From positions 6,830,373 through 6,894,372 of the forward strand of contig CM055101.1 in the NCBI GenBank assembly GCA_029204225.1: 64,000 bases of DNA. The letters run 5' to 3'. Shown here one piece after another: positions 32,778 through 43,084 of this stretch; positions within the stretch are counted from its first letter, which is position 1; every line of letters starts with the position of its first letter. This stretch comes from Diphasiastrum complanatum. Its lineage: Eukaryota; Streptophyta; Lycopodiopsida; Lycopodiales; Lycopodiaceae. Below the pieces are notes generated by a model. The model saw nothing but the letters and a program-made list of their open reading frames with translations. It was not told the origin of the DNA and did no database searches. A program made the translations under genes and the position numbers.

Positions 32778-33984
32778 ATAGTTTGCGCAGGAACTCCATT
32801 TTACTCTTCTCCACTTACATGCATTCATCACAGATTGACTCATCATCGTTTTCATGAGTTGTCGTTATGTATATATGTTGATGATAGCACAGAACAATAA
32901 CGGGCGAAGTCGCGTACTCTAAGCTATCTCTGAGTAACTAAAAACTCTGTCTAATGCACTTCCGCTGATAAGCAGTAGATCAGATATTTATACTAAGCAA
33001 TTGACGCGTATCCAGTAGGACAGCTAATTAGGTTGCAGATCACAAAAAGTGTCTTAAATTAGGGTGCTTTTCAAAGACACCTTGCGCACGCATAAAACAT
33101 AGTAGAAAAACGACCAAAAAAAGGGTGATTTTGAACATTTTCAAGATTTTTGAACTTTGAAAATGGTTTGCAAGTCACTTTTCATAATGAAATTTAAAAT
33201 AAAATAACAAAAAATTGAAACATATTAAAATCTGCTCTATTTTCAAAAACATGCATTTCGACACAATAAACTATTTCACGCATTTTACAAAATTAAATGG
33301 CAGTCTTTCGCAAAATGTCCAGATATTTATGCTTCTTGTACTAATACGGATCTAGACAGCAACGTTACTGTCATATCCTATTTATTTGCCAAGAGGACAA
33401 AACAAGATACAGTCTCTTCTATAGCCAATTTGTTGGCCTTCTTAGCCAAGGTTTCTTGGAACATTATGCATTACCATTAATAGATCCTTTGAGCTCTAAT
33501 CATTAGTAAATGAAAACACTCCTCCAGCTATAATCTAAACTTTTCAAAAAAACAATATGAATTGACACATTAATCAAAGGTAGCTTCAGTAGCTCAACCA
33601 TTCCAAGTGCTAAAGCCATTAGAATGTAAACATGATACTAAATTGGCTGATATCTTGATAAAATGAATAGACTACCTAAAATTTCCTATAGAAACCACAG
33701 GAGAAGATGCTCCAATATACTCTCGCCCCACATCTAGAATAATATGATCCACAAATGGAACAACATACGTAGGCATAATAACAGAATTCTTAAATAGCGA
33801 ATTTGAGTATAATATCAATTTATTGTTTGTTTTCTCTCCTAATAGACTGAATGTCTTGCAACTCAATCCTATCACTTGAGTGAATATCAACTACCTAAAT
33901 TGTTTGCCAAACTTGACCAAGACATGGATTAGATTGATTGAGTCCTTTGAAGGATAAACACAAACCAATAAAATTATTCATGAA
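32778..33984. other. AT-rich stretch with weak copia scraps
   Basis: One frame at about 32825-32900 ends in LCIYVDD, which could be a copia RT remnant, but too little surrounds it to be sure. Near 33640-33665 a KLADIL-like peptide hints at an RNase H tail. Otherwise nothing recognised. Confidence 0.3.
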
Positions 33985-34300
33985 TGAGAGTGAATTAAAC
34001 TTTACCGATCTTTCTAAGAGCATCAAGCACTTGAATAGTAGCTCCTTTGATGTACGATATCTCATAGTCAAATTCTTGCATGAGTTTGGCACATTGAGTC
34101 GATATCCTCTTAAGTCAAGATTGTTACAAAAAATGCCTAAGTGGTTGATGGTCAGCACCAACCAAAAACTTTTCGTCATAGAGGTATACCTCCAAATCTT
34201 AAGAGCATGAATAAAAAAAAGAACTCCTTTTCGTGAGTGGTGTACGTCACTTGTGAATCTTGTTAGATACTTCAAACTCTTTTTGTGAGACAATGTTAAA
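33985..34300 (-). pseudogene. Minus gypsy RNase H relic
   Basis: Joining two minus frames gives FFIHALKIWR, then YLYDEKFLVGADHQPLRHFL and RISTQCAKLMQEFDYEISYIKGA, then VLDALRKI. This is the gypsy RNase H end (HALKIWRHYLYG...TDHQPL...LQ-FDF-I-Y-KG---VADALSR). Several frameshifts are present and ADALSR is altered. It lies on the far side of the gypsy LTR at 34526-34982, so it is from a different copy than the integrase tail at 35 kb. A (G)10-type run at 34319-34329 follows. Confidence 0.75.
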
Positions 34301-34382
34301 AGCTTTGTGAGAGGGGAAGGGGGGGGGGGATGCACTTTTCCTAGATCAGATACACAAATTGGCCATATAATTGAAGCACAAA

Positions 34383-34525
34383 CTTCGAAAGAAGTATGAG
34401 ACATCATGAGCCCACTATATGATGCGAGGGACGCGACTTCTAAGTTGCATCTCAGAAGGAAATTATTCTCACTCAAGGTGTCTAATGGTGATTGGCTGCA
34501 GAATCACATATTAAACTAGTTTAAG
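34383..34525 (+). pseudogene. copia gag (UBN2) fragment
   Basis: Plus-strand frame DIMSPLYDARDATSKLHLRRKLFSLKVSNGDWLQNHI fits the copia gag helix pattern (aW-L---Y-----A----L---L--lkm-eG-sv-ehi--f). One stop precedes D and another follows HILN. It is cut at 34526 where the gypsy G LTR begins. Confidence 0.65.
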
Positions 34526-34982
34526 TGTAAGGTTTCGCCTAGTGAAGATTCGACTAGATCCTATAGGACACCTGTGGAGCAAAACCACCCAACCAATAGG
34601 AAATGGCTAGTCAATACCCTAACCACTTCACCCCCATGCCATGGTGAATGAATGCAAGAGAGGAGGGGCTCCTGGCTACAAGGATCAAAAAATCCAATAG
34701 GTAGATGGGAGAGTTTCCACTAGTATATATTCTCTCCTAGGAGGAGAGAATATTTCTCTTAGAATTCCCATGCAACCTAGAATAGCAATTGACCTCCTAT
34801 TCTTGCATCATAACAATCAAATACCATGCAAGTGCTCCTATGTCCAATTATGGATCTGGGCCCTCATATGATTATTAATTACTTTATCGACCAATCCCGG
34901 AATGACGAGGCATAACTAATAACCACATACACTGGAGTGACCAGCTAATTCCAAATCCCACATACTGGACATGGACGTAATA
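34526..34982 (-). mobile_element. 3' LTR of minus gypsy G
   Basis: On the minus strand it starts TATTACGTCC (a mutated TGTTACG) directly after a polypurine stretch AGGGGGGAAGAA (about 34983-34994) and ends CTTACA at 34526, 457 bp in all. Homologous to 22843-23079. It contains a ggagagaatat hairpin near 34728-34753 (attctctcctaggaggagagaat). It interrupts copia gag on the left. The integrase C-terminus of the same element lies immediately upstream on the minus strand. Confidence 0.85.
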
Positions 34983-34994
34983 TTCTTCCCCCCT

Positions 34995-35230
34995 AGACCA
35001 GTTATGTCCTCAGAACGAGTAACTAGGGAAGACCCAATTTGTATGCTTTTAACTCTTTCCCATGAATCATTATCTTCAATCTGACCAACCAACCTAAGCA
35101 AGCACTCGGGGATAGAACGATTTCTCAATTGTTTATCTCTGATTATGAGTACTCTGATTCTATTGAGCGATAAATCCTCCACATGGGCCAAAATCTTCAA
35201 TATATTCAACTGTCATCATCATATAAACTA
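34995..35230 (-). pseudogene. Gypsy G integrase C-terminal tail
   Basis: The minus frame from 35209 contains KQLRNRSIPECLLRLVGQIEDNDSWERV and ends SEDITGLGGKNI. It matches the C-terminal tail of plant gypsy polyproteins just before the polypurine tract (R-R-I-EvLV-W-g---EDATWE---------F--LEDK---GG-V). The normal W of the -VxW- motif is replaced by L. Upstream of 35230 the pol gene is lost and replaced by non-coding repeat. Confidence 0.75.
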
Positions 35231-36590
35231 AGTTTACATGATACAATGGATAAGCAATCAACCAATCATGAAGATCAAGTTAAAAAACTAACAAATCAAT
35301 CTTAACTTTCACATTTACCCTAAAAATCAATCCTTAGTCTGACTTCTATATCAAATAAGTACTTAGAGATGGAATAATTCTCAAATTATCTATCTCTGCA
35401 CTGAAGTACTATATATGTCTTTAAAAGTACACTAAGAGATAATTTTTTCTATTGAGCCTGATTCTCTCCAAACTAGTAACGTCACCTTCATGTAATCTCA
35501 ATTTACATGAAAATCTAGGTGAAATGTCACCTTACATTGAAAATCAATGTTCAAAAGTTAAAGAAAAAAATTATTATAGTCCAAGACTATCCACAATTAC
35601 TTGTGGTCATGTCATAAATGCTTCTTGGCACTAATACACTTAAAAATTTTCAAAAACTAAGGTATAAAAATTTATTATACCAAAATCTCTTAGGAGATCC
35701 ATCAAGATAAAAAAGACTTTAACTCAGTCCTGAGTACCCCAGATACTCTCTTGAGTTAAGTGCTCTTATTCCTAACATCGGATGCAAGAAAATAACAACC
35801 TTCAATTTTAATAGACCTCTCTGTCTCGTAATTAACTGGAGATTTAGGCTGAAACAGTACACAGGCATTCCTTGACTACAATCTGTAAGGTAAGCAAATT
35901 TCTCATAAGTAAGCAATCACTTAATGAAAATGCATGTGAGATTTATATATCTCAAATATGCACTGGAGTAAAGAAATTTAGAGTTCAAATAACAAATCTA
36001 AATCCTTGACTCATTCACTTGATCAAAAATTACTCATTTCTTAAGAATCATCATATTTCCATATAATCTTCTAATGATCTCAAAGTATCAATTTAAGATC
36101 CGTCAACCATAAATATTTAGAATCCTATGATTTGTCAATCATAATTACATGATATCAAAACCATACTTCGTCATTGAAAGATATTGGAGTATATGCACAA
36201 CATAAGAATCATTCTGAAATATTTTTCCCAAGGAAAATCACTGAATTCCAAGAATATTTTTTCAACCCTATTCTTAACCAGATTATGTGTTCCAAATTCT
36301 ACAATCAACCAAGTATTAAAGATCATTATAACCTCCGTCTTTAACAATATAAACTTCATACAATCACCTAAAACAACATCTAGAGATTACAAAGTTCTAT
36401 TGAATTCCAACTGAATTTAGTGGTTATCCTTGACATTAGTTAAAGTCTCTCATCCAATATGAACTCACTGGGATACAGTCAATAACTTAGGATATATTTC
36501 TCATTCAAGAAATATTTTTACAACTCTCATAGATGAATCCCAATGACTCACAAATCATGTGTCTTATAAGCTAAAGATTTTTGGGGAGAG
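35231..36590. repeat. Non-coding block; 35.80-36.41 kb is repeated at 52.64-53.28 kb
   Basis: No coding motif. The section 35800-36415 is a direct repeat of 52640-53285, with shared runs such as atgcactggagtaaagaaatttagagttca, caacatctagagattacaaagttct and ttccaaattctacaatc. Similarity is high enough to align by eye with small gaps. It probably represents the non-coding interior of a non-autonomous element. Confidence 0.7.
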
Positions 36591-36599
36591 GCTATAAAT

Positions 36600-36775
36600 T
36601 GTGCAAATTATCTTAAGCACATAGAAGTGGCACACCACTTTGTGAGAGAAAAGCTTGTTGGAGGAGATATCCTATTGCCGATCTACTCACCAAGCCTCTA
36701 CTCAAGAGTTCCTTCATCAAACATAGATCCAATCTTGGAATGATTCCAAGATCCATGCTTTCTAAGTGAGTTTTT
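36600..36775 (+). pseudogene. copia RNase H tail
   Basis: Plus-strand frames give HIEVAHHFVREKLVG, then after a shift ADLLTKPLLKSSFIKHRSNLGMI and a stop. It is close to the tail at 40990-41310 (HHFVREM..., ADLLTKPLQKTPFMKFRSSLGVI), so both are from one copia lineage. The upstream RNase H is missing. Confidence 0.8.
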
Positions 36776-37059
36776 GAGTCTATTTGAGAGTAATCAAGTT
36801 TTGCTTGTATACCCGAGGGCAACCTATTCTATTCTCTCTCTACCCGAGGAGAGGAGCTTAATTTGCCTTAGTTTTTTCATGATGTACATTCTCCACGTGT
36901 GAAACTACTTTGGTTATTAATCTATGCATCTATCTTTGCCTCTTTGACTTAGATCTCAACATAGATCTTGGATTTCAATCTAGTGTTGATCTAAAGTGCA
37001 AAAGCTTTGCTTAGGAGATCATTCACACACTTTAGGACATTCCGAATTTTCACAAAAGT
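36776..37059. other. 3' flank of copia tail
   Basis: AT-rich sequence with cccgag repeats (36811-36850); probably degenerate LTR or 3' UTR of the copia fragment. Nothing firm. Confidence 0.3.
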
Positions 37060-37152
37060 AGGTCATGTAAGGTACCGTTGGAAAGCTCTCGTCGAGCACT
37101 TTCCAACGATATAATTTTTGTCTCAATCGGAGCTATAGTTAAAAAGTTATAC
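37060..37152 (-). repeat. Dispersed hairpin motif related to the 5.3-kb foldback
   Basis: Read on the minus strand, aactttttaactatagctccgattgagac...attat...ttggaaag-gctcgacgagagctttccaacgg parallels 5286-5345. Within it, ttggaaagctctcgtcgagcactttccaa forms a hairpin. Confidence 0.6.
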
Positions 37153-37410
37153 TGTTTTCAATGATAAATTGCATATTATACTATGAATAACATGTCATGT
37201 TTGCGGGCTGCCCCCGATGCCAAATTATAGCATTATTCAAAAAACTGTTTTTCAATTTTAATGAGCTACGTTACATAGATTTCAAATTTGAGAGTTTTGA
37301 TTGGTCCATGTGTAAGCAAAATTTGAGAAAAAATACAAAGGGTCTTTTTGGATTTAGAACTCCTCTAATGTTTGCGGCCAATAATGATCTTCCCAAAATG
37401 TTCATTAAGT

Positions 37411-37710
37411 ACCGTAAGGCACCACAAGAGCCTTACTTGCGGTCAGTAACAGAGGCTACTTCAAAGGCCCTGCAAGTGGATGACCGCAAAGACACTGCAA
37501 GTGAACCACTTGCGGTCACTAACGGTCGTGAGTTGCGAAAAATCGCAAGGCACCGCAAGAGCCTGATTTATGGTCAGTGGCGGAGACCAATTTTAACGAT
37601 GACCGCAAAGACATCACAAGTGAACCACTTGTGGTCACTAGCGGTTACAATATACAAAGGGTACTAACCGCAAAGGAACCGCAAAAGCATCCCTTGCGGT
37701 CATTAGCGGA
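37411..37710. repeat. Cluster of inverted ccgcaag / cttgcgg motifs
   Basis: At least a dozen copies of accgcaa/ttgcggt in both orientations occur within 300 bp. A unit gaccgcaaagaca(c/t)-(g/a)caagtgaaccacttg-ggtcacta-cgg appears twice (37482-37527 and 37602-37646), each containing the palindrome caagtgaaccacttg. Frames through it are probably not real genes. Confidence 0.75.
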
Positions 37711-37800
37711 GCGGCCCCGGACTTCATGCTCCACCGCTTCATGATCCTCGTGCCATTGATCATGCTCCACCCCTTCATGATCCTCTTGTCATAATCTACG
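37711..37800. repeat. Two-copy tandem repeat (~48 bp)
   Basis: catgctccaccgcttcatgatcctcgtgcca at 37726 recurs as catgctccaccccttcatgatcctcttgtca at 37764. It lies just downstream (minus strand) of the primer-like site of the LTR at 37825. Confidence 0.7.
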
Positions 37801-37824
37801 TCAGACACCGCTTTCATGTACCAA

Positions 37825-38174
37825 TGTAAATTGTATATAGACTTCAAATCAGACATAGACAATAGATAGAAAACAAGATCATTGTTTATTCATTCGATCG
37901 AATATCAGAGCGCAATAACTCGTTTCTTTCTCCTGAATGATGTATGCAGATAAAACTATTTGTAGATTAAGCTGCTCTTTTGACTGTTACCTCGTGTTGA
38001 TTCTAAGCTCTTGCTCTGATTCTGTACGCTTCTGCAAAGTCTTAAACTGTTTGTGTTCACCTACAAAACCTCCTTTCGGGGTAGATGTTGTGCACGCACT
38101 GAGGGATCGCTAGGGGTACTGCCATCTCGACTTCTATTCAGTACCACCACCGTTCATTTATCCATTCCCCAACA
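37825..38174 (-). mobile_element. Candidate minus LTR, 350 bp
   Basis: Minus strand: TGTTGGGGAATGG at 38174 to ...AATTTACA at 37825, followed after one base by TGGTAcatGAaaGC, a degraded initiator-Met primer site. A TATA-like tacaaatagtttt lies inside (about 37955-37970 on the minus strand). No partner LTR is seen in the window, so this is a tentative call from termini only. Confidence 0.45.
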
Positions 38175-39971
38175 AAGTCGAGGAGACAAAGTACAAAGTC
38201 AATGAGGCCAAGGGTATGTCAGCGAAGAGAGAGGGATTAGGGGGACACCTTTTGACAAGCGTTCTGGCGAACTTTTTTTTTCTACTTTCCAAAAATGGAA
38301 AGGCTCGCATGCGTGAAAATTTGCACGTGTGGGAAATGTTTTTTTTTTTAATATTACATATTGATATCTAATAGTAACTAAAGGTCTTGCAAAAGAAAAA
38401 TATAAGGCATAAAAAATGACATTGCTCCTTGTGGATCAATAATGAATATTAAAGCTAATTTTTTCTATTTTTGTAGCCAACAAAACTGATTGTCAATGAG
38501 GTAATTTGAGTATAAAGGTAATGTGAAGATTGGAGGATTGTGAGGATGTCAAAGCGAAGACCATAGCGATAGTGATGTCATTCATTCAATGTATAAATCA
38601 TAGCTAAGACATCAAGTGTGGTCTCACAAAAACTAGCATTCTTGCAACAAATCTATTGCACGTCATAATCTTTATTCAGTTGTGATAAATAACATTTGAG
38701 CTAACAATTTGCATATGAGGTCTTGGCTAACTAAGTTAAAACAAAAGCCCTCTTATCTTGCCCTTGAGCACAATGATTAACTTGAATTTTGTCACTATTA
38801 AGTAACTCTTTCAAGTAGCCAATAAGGTTTTTTATCATTCAAAAATTGATGTTGACTCATTCCTTCCACCAAATCTTACGAGTTGTTTCCAATAGGAGCC
38901 TTTTCCAATTGGTTAACTTTTGTTGTACTAGCCTAAAATGCGAGCATTCAAGCCACCTCAAAAGCATCTCTTTCTCACTTATATTTCTTAACATTGTGTC
39001 TCATATCCAATAAAAGTTCAATCTACTACTTGATTTGCAGCAAGAATCTTTGACACTCCAACGACGATCCATAAGCAATCTCTACCATTTACTATCCAAT
39101 CCATCTTTCAAGAATTTACATTGATTTGGCTAATAAATTCTTTAAACGTCCAACAACATTCCACAACTAGAATATTTCCTTTACCTACAAAATAACTTAT
39201 TTTTCCTGGCAATGCAAATCTCTTTAACTTCAGCATGCATTTAAATCTTTTTTTATAACAATTCACTTTGTTGGCAATAAAAAAATCTTTTGTTTATTGG
39301 TGCAATGATTCCTCTTACAAATGCAAATATTGTTGGCATGGAAGTCCTTGCTACCTTCAAACATGTATATATACCATCGTACACAATGAAAAATCTTTCT
39401 TTTGACAACCTAACGATTGGGCTTAGGCATTGAAAAAAATGTACAAAGTGTCAGAACATGTTTAAGAGCAACATAAACTAGTGTGACTTCTTTGGGTGCC
39501 TAGTTCAGTTGAAAGTTGAAGTAGAAGGGCTCATGTGAATTCAGTGGCATATTAAGTTGAATGCATAAGCATAATTTGCAATTTGAAATTTGACTATATT
39601 TTTGCAATAATTCAATAACCACTAATGACTTGTGTTCAAGAACGTAATGCCAAATTTTTTATCGATTGTATGGATGATCAATTGCGAAGTAATGCTGAAT
39701 AGAAGTTAGATACATATGGTTGCATTATGTAACGACAAAAAAGATTCCACTTTCAAATCTAACAACAACATACGAAGAAAAATGGTCAAGAAAACAGAAT
39801 ATTGAATAGAAAGTATGATTTTAGCTTATTCGAAATGGATGGTGACATCCCAATCCAAGAAAGTCAAATTGAGATTTCGTCACTTAAGCATCCATGTCCA
39901 TGACTCTGAACCTTTGATACCTTCAGAAAATACACCAAACTTTTTGCCCTAACCGGGCTTTCACATACCAA
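38175..39971. other. AT-rich spacer downstream of the L20 gene
   Basis: No family recognised in any frame. T and A tracts are frequent. It includes the 3' UTR of the L20 gene nearest 39971; a possible AATAAG poly(A) signal on the minus strand is near 39830. Some minus-strand stretches (38.7-39.4 kb) have longer stop-poor runs, but nothing I can name. Confidence 0.4.
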
Positions 39972-40694
39972 TCATCGTCGCATACCCAAAGTTTGCAAAG
40001 ACTTTTGTGCAATCTCCACAAGAGACCTGAATGTATATGGTTCATGCATGGCAATCTCGGACAGAACCTTCCGATTTAACTGTACATTTTCCCGAGACAA
40101 CCCGTGCATGAATTGCCCATACTTTACCTGGATTCATAACGCACCATGCATCAATGTAAGGACACCCAAACGTGAAAAAAACTACTTACGTTCAGGGAAA
40201 CACAAACTGAACGCTCGACCCTAAACCCCACGATGTTAAGAACAACTGCATGTAAAAAGTGGATCAGAAAGAGGTGAACACTTCATGACCAACCAAATGA
40301 AAAAGCTCTATGATTTTCAAGTGCACAATATGTTTAAGCAGGGGACATGAAACAAGTGCGGGGCAACACAAACTACACCTTAAACCCTAAACCCTAAGCC
40401 CCTTGCTCTACAAAACATGAAGCACTGCAAGTAAAAAATGAATCAGCATTTGAAAACATAGACACAGATAAGCAACAAGAGGAAAGAAAGAGGTGAATAA
40501 ATCACTACCCCATGGAGTCTAGTGCCGGCACTGATGCGCTGGATCCAAAGGCCTCGCATATCACGCTTTTTGTTGCGACGGTCTCGGTAAGCATACTGCA
40601 GGGCCTTCTCCACACGCTGCCTGGCAATGCGAATACAGTTCTTGGCACGTCCTCGGAATCCTTTGGCAAGCTCCAAAACCTTATCCTTATGCAT
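39972..40694 (-). CDS. RPL20: Organellar (likely mitochondrial) ribosomal protein bL20, two exons
   Basis: Large-subunit ribosomal protein bL20, which binds rRNA early in assembly of the bacterial-type large subunit. Exon 1 is 40694-40509 (62 codons): [20 protein letters not shown], then [20 protein letters not shown], both hallmark bL20 segments. Intron 40508-40128 (381 bp) has GT...AG borders (GTAGTG / CCAG) in phase 0. Exon 2 is 40127-39972: [20 protein letters not shown], then [11 protein letters not shown], ending TLGMRR and TGA. Total 113 residues, near the usual bL20 length. No stops or shifts. In most plants the plastid copy stays in the plastid genome, so a nuclear gene points to mitochondria. 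An in-frame upstream ATG at 40766 would add 24 Arg/Ala/Lys-rich residues that might aid import. I chose 40694 because it matches the family start. Flanks on both sides are retroelement debris. Confidence 0.9.
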
Positions 40695-40818
40695 CGCTCT
40701 GTCCCTCGCGGTCGTCTTTGCTCGCTCGCTCGCTCTCTCTTTTCCGATCGATGGATTGAGTAGCACAAAGGACAGGGAGCGAGTAGGGGAGTTAGCATGC
40801 TCTCATTTCGTCTTACTA

Positions 40819-40847
40819 GGTTTAGGGCTATTATTAGGGTTAGGGTG
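40819..40847 (-). promoter_or_regulatory. Telo-box-like promoter motif of the L20 gene
   Basis: On the minus strand ACCCTAACCCTAATAATAGCCCTAAACC lies 125-153 bp upstream of the L20 start. AAACCCTAA-type telo-boxes are typical of plant ribosomal-protein promoters. Between it and the ATG is a GA-rich 5' UTR (gagagagcgagcgagcgagc). Role inferred from position and known usage. Confidence 0.55.
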
Positions 40848-40989
40848 GTTTCGTGGAAGCTTGTGGCTTTTGCCTTAACAAAACACATGGCTATGTTCAA
40901 GTGAGTCAATGGAGCTTGCTAGAAAGTTAAAGTTAAAGGAAGTGCTTAAAAATTTAAGGACTTGATTTACAAAGTGAAGGGCCCTATAA

Positions 40990-41324
40990 AGCATGCACCA
41001 ATTCGGGTTTGTTATAGTACTGGTGGAACTAAAGATCATGGATTCAGAGGAGGCACCAATCATCTACAATGACAATATATCAGCCCAACACCTTGCATCT
41101 AACCCAATCTTCCATGCAAGATCTAAGCACATTGAGATATGCCATCACTTTGTGAGAGAAATGGTGCAAGCCAAGGAGATTGCTTTGGAGCATGTTTCAA
41201 GCAATGAATGTGTAGCTGATCTACTTACTAAACCACTTCAAAAGACACCTTTTATGAAGTTCAGATCATCACTTGGAGTGATTAGTAAAGCAATGATTGA
41301 ACCAAGCTAGATAGTGAGGAGGAG
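40990..41324 (+). pseudogene. copia RNase H tail and polypurine tract
   Basis: The frame to 41310 reads PIIYNDNISAQHLASNPIFHARSKHIEICHHFVREMV, then VADLLTKPLQKTPFMKFRSSLGVI and a stop: a nearly complete copia RNase H C-terminus. Purine-rich agtgaggaggag (41313-41324) abuts TGTTAAAAATTC at 41325, giving the 3' LTR start. It lies 300 bp upstream of the L20 start codon in divergent orientation. Confidence 0.88.
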
Positions 41325-42303
41325 TGTTAAAAATTCACAATTCTAGCTTGACTAGTTTTGGTCATAGTACTTAAGAATGGAGAAATCCCTCCTTTTATTA
41401 ATAAATCATGGGGAAACCCATCAACGTACAAAAAGATGAAAGTATATAGAATGATAATGTCAAACGACAAAAATGAATCAAGTTGAAAAAGCTTAATGAA
41501 ACTTAAAATAGTAAATTGATTACTCAATACCAACTGCTTGATGTAAATCACTAAGTAGAATTGTTATGCACTTATATTCATGCCTTAGTGTGAAGACGTC
41601 AGACTTGTAAATTGTGAGTTTGTAAATATTAAAATGGCTCACATAGGCCTATGGTGTTTTTGTAAAAATGTCAATAGCAGGTTTTTTTGGGTAACTTATT
41701 GTCCTGCTTATATTTGGTATATGATACTGGGTCTTAATTTAGGGGCTGGTGGACTGAACTCCTAAAAAGTAAGAGAGTTGACCGGTCAACGAGACACGTG
41801 TCATATGCTCATTGGGACACTTGGTCCAGTGCATGAGTGACACGGGTCGGACGGTCTTCCTACTCGCTTGTCAATGTGTCAGAGTACTACCAAGTGACAA
41901 GTGTCGATTGTGCATGGGGCTTGCCATGTGTTGACGTTACGAAAGGGTCAGGGTTAAGTGGGTGCTTGAGGATTGTGTATAAGTGAGTCTAGAGAGAGGC
42001 ATTCCTCATCATAATCTATGCAGCAGGTGGCTAGGAGGAGACTTAGCAATAGTGCTCTTATGTTGTTATGTGGATAGTTTGCTATGTACTTTGAAGAGAA
42101 ATCAATAAAGTGGATATTTGGAATCTACTTTGGTGTGCTTTAAGTTGAATTCAGTTAGCAGGTGGTTGGGAGGATACTAGCAGTAGTGCTCTTATGTGTT
42201 TATGTGGATAGTTTGCCATGTACTTTGAAAAGAAATCAATAAAGTGGATATTTGGAGCCTACTTTGGTGTGCTTTAAGTTGAATTCACTTAGCCTTGTGA
42301 TAC
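41325..42303 (+). mobile_element. LTR sequences: copia 3' LTR start, then LTR of gypsy J
   Basis: The first part (from TGTTAAAAATTCACAATTC at 41325) is the 3' LTR of the preceding copia, with its end not defined. The last part must be the LTR of a second element, because 42305-42316 is TGGTATCAAAGT, a changed initiator-Met primer site, and gypsy gag follows. It contains TATA-like tgtataagtg (about 41977) and the duplicated block 42023-42292. Confidence 0.6.
42023..42292. repeat. Tandem duplication, 135-bp unit, with poly(A) signal
   Basis: gcaggtgg-t-ggagga...gaaatcaataaagtggatatttgga...ctttggtgtgctttaagttgaattca occurs at 42023-42157 and 42158-42292. Each unit contains AATAAAG, so the LTR carries two potential poly(A) signals just before the primer site. 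Confidence 0.9.
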
Positions 42304-42602
42304 TTGGTATCAAAGTTGTTCCTTTCCAAGATTGGGTGGGGATTGGCATCACTTCGTATGCAGTTAGGGTTCATTGAATGCTAGGTGGGCCAGCGCCCTC
42401 CTACATGAGTATTTCTGGGCACTTTGAGGGCCCTGAAGCTTACAGATTACAGCCCTATGGTGGATTGCTGGTCCTTGGGCAACCTTTAATCATCTATTGT
42501 TGTTTAGCCTATTTTTTTCTCTTTGGTTCTGTAAAAATCAGCCTTCCTTAGATTTGTAAAGGTTCAACTGAAAGATATGCAAATCTTGGTAGGAAGCGCA
42601 AG

Positions 42603-43030
42603 TTGATGTCCATTAAGAACTTGAAACCTCCAAAGTTTATAGGTGCAATAGCGGTAAGAACCATTGATGTAGTGGAAAACTGGCTACATAAATGGGAAAA
42701 GGCCTTTGGAATGTGTGGAATTATCGATGAGTCAGAGATGATTACTGAAGCTACCTATCGGTTACAGGAATCGACACAACGATGGTGGAGAAAAGTTGAA
42801 AAAGATGGCCTTGTACCGGATTCCTGGGATGCATTTCAACAAATGTTTGTGCAAAATTGGGTGCCTCTTGATGAAAAGAATCAAGCCATGCAAAATAGTG
42901 GACAGGTATCAAGCAAGGCAATTGGTTAATTCAAGAATATGTTGATTGGTATAGAGAGGCGTTACTGAGAATTCCTGAGGATGTGCCTATGTATTTACAA
43001 GTGTTTTCATGTGATATGCGTTACTCAAGG
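42603..43030 (+). pseudogene. Gypsy J gag
   Basis: Frame 42603-42929: SIKNLKPPKFIGAIA..., then VENWLHKWEKAFGMCGI, ATYRLQESTQRWWRKVEKDG and WDAFQQMFVQNWVP, a typical gypsy gag core. After a shift near 42905 it continues QARQLVQEYVDWYREALLRIPEDVP in another frame (with an extra stop region). The start is about 290 bp downstream of the primer site at 42305. No pol remains: gag runs into the inverted gypsy G leader at about 43085. Confidence 0.85.
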
Positions 43031-43084
43031 AGAGTTTGTGGCCTTTTGTGAGAAAGGAGCAAACACACACTATAGGCATAGGGG

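Noticed and set aside
32825-32900. LCIYVDD peptide suggesting a copia reverse transcriptase
   Set aside because: Too short, and the surrounding residues do not follow the family; kept only as a note.
33895-34476. A 193-codon minus frame that looks like a gene
   Set aside because: Neighbouring frames show it is a frameshifted gypsy RNase H region; the long frame itself runs through it out of phase for much of its length.
37197-37667. 156-codon + frame as a gene
   Set aside because: Most of it crosses the accgcaa/ttgcggt motif cluster and no family is recognisable.
40379-40398. Telomere-like repeats (cctaaaccctaaaccctaag)
   Set aside because: Only about three units inside the L20 intron; such words are common and do not show an interstitial telomere.
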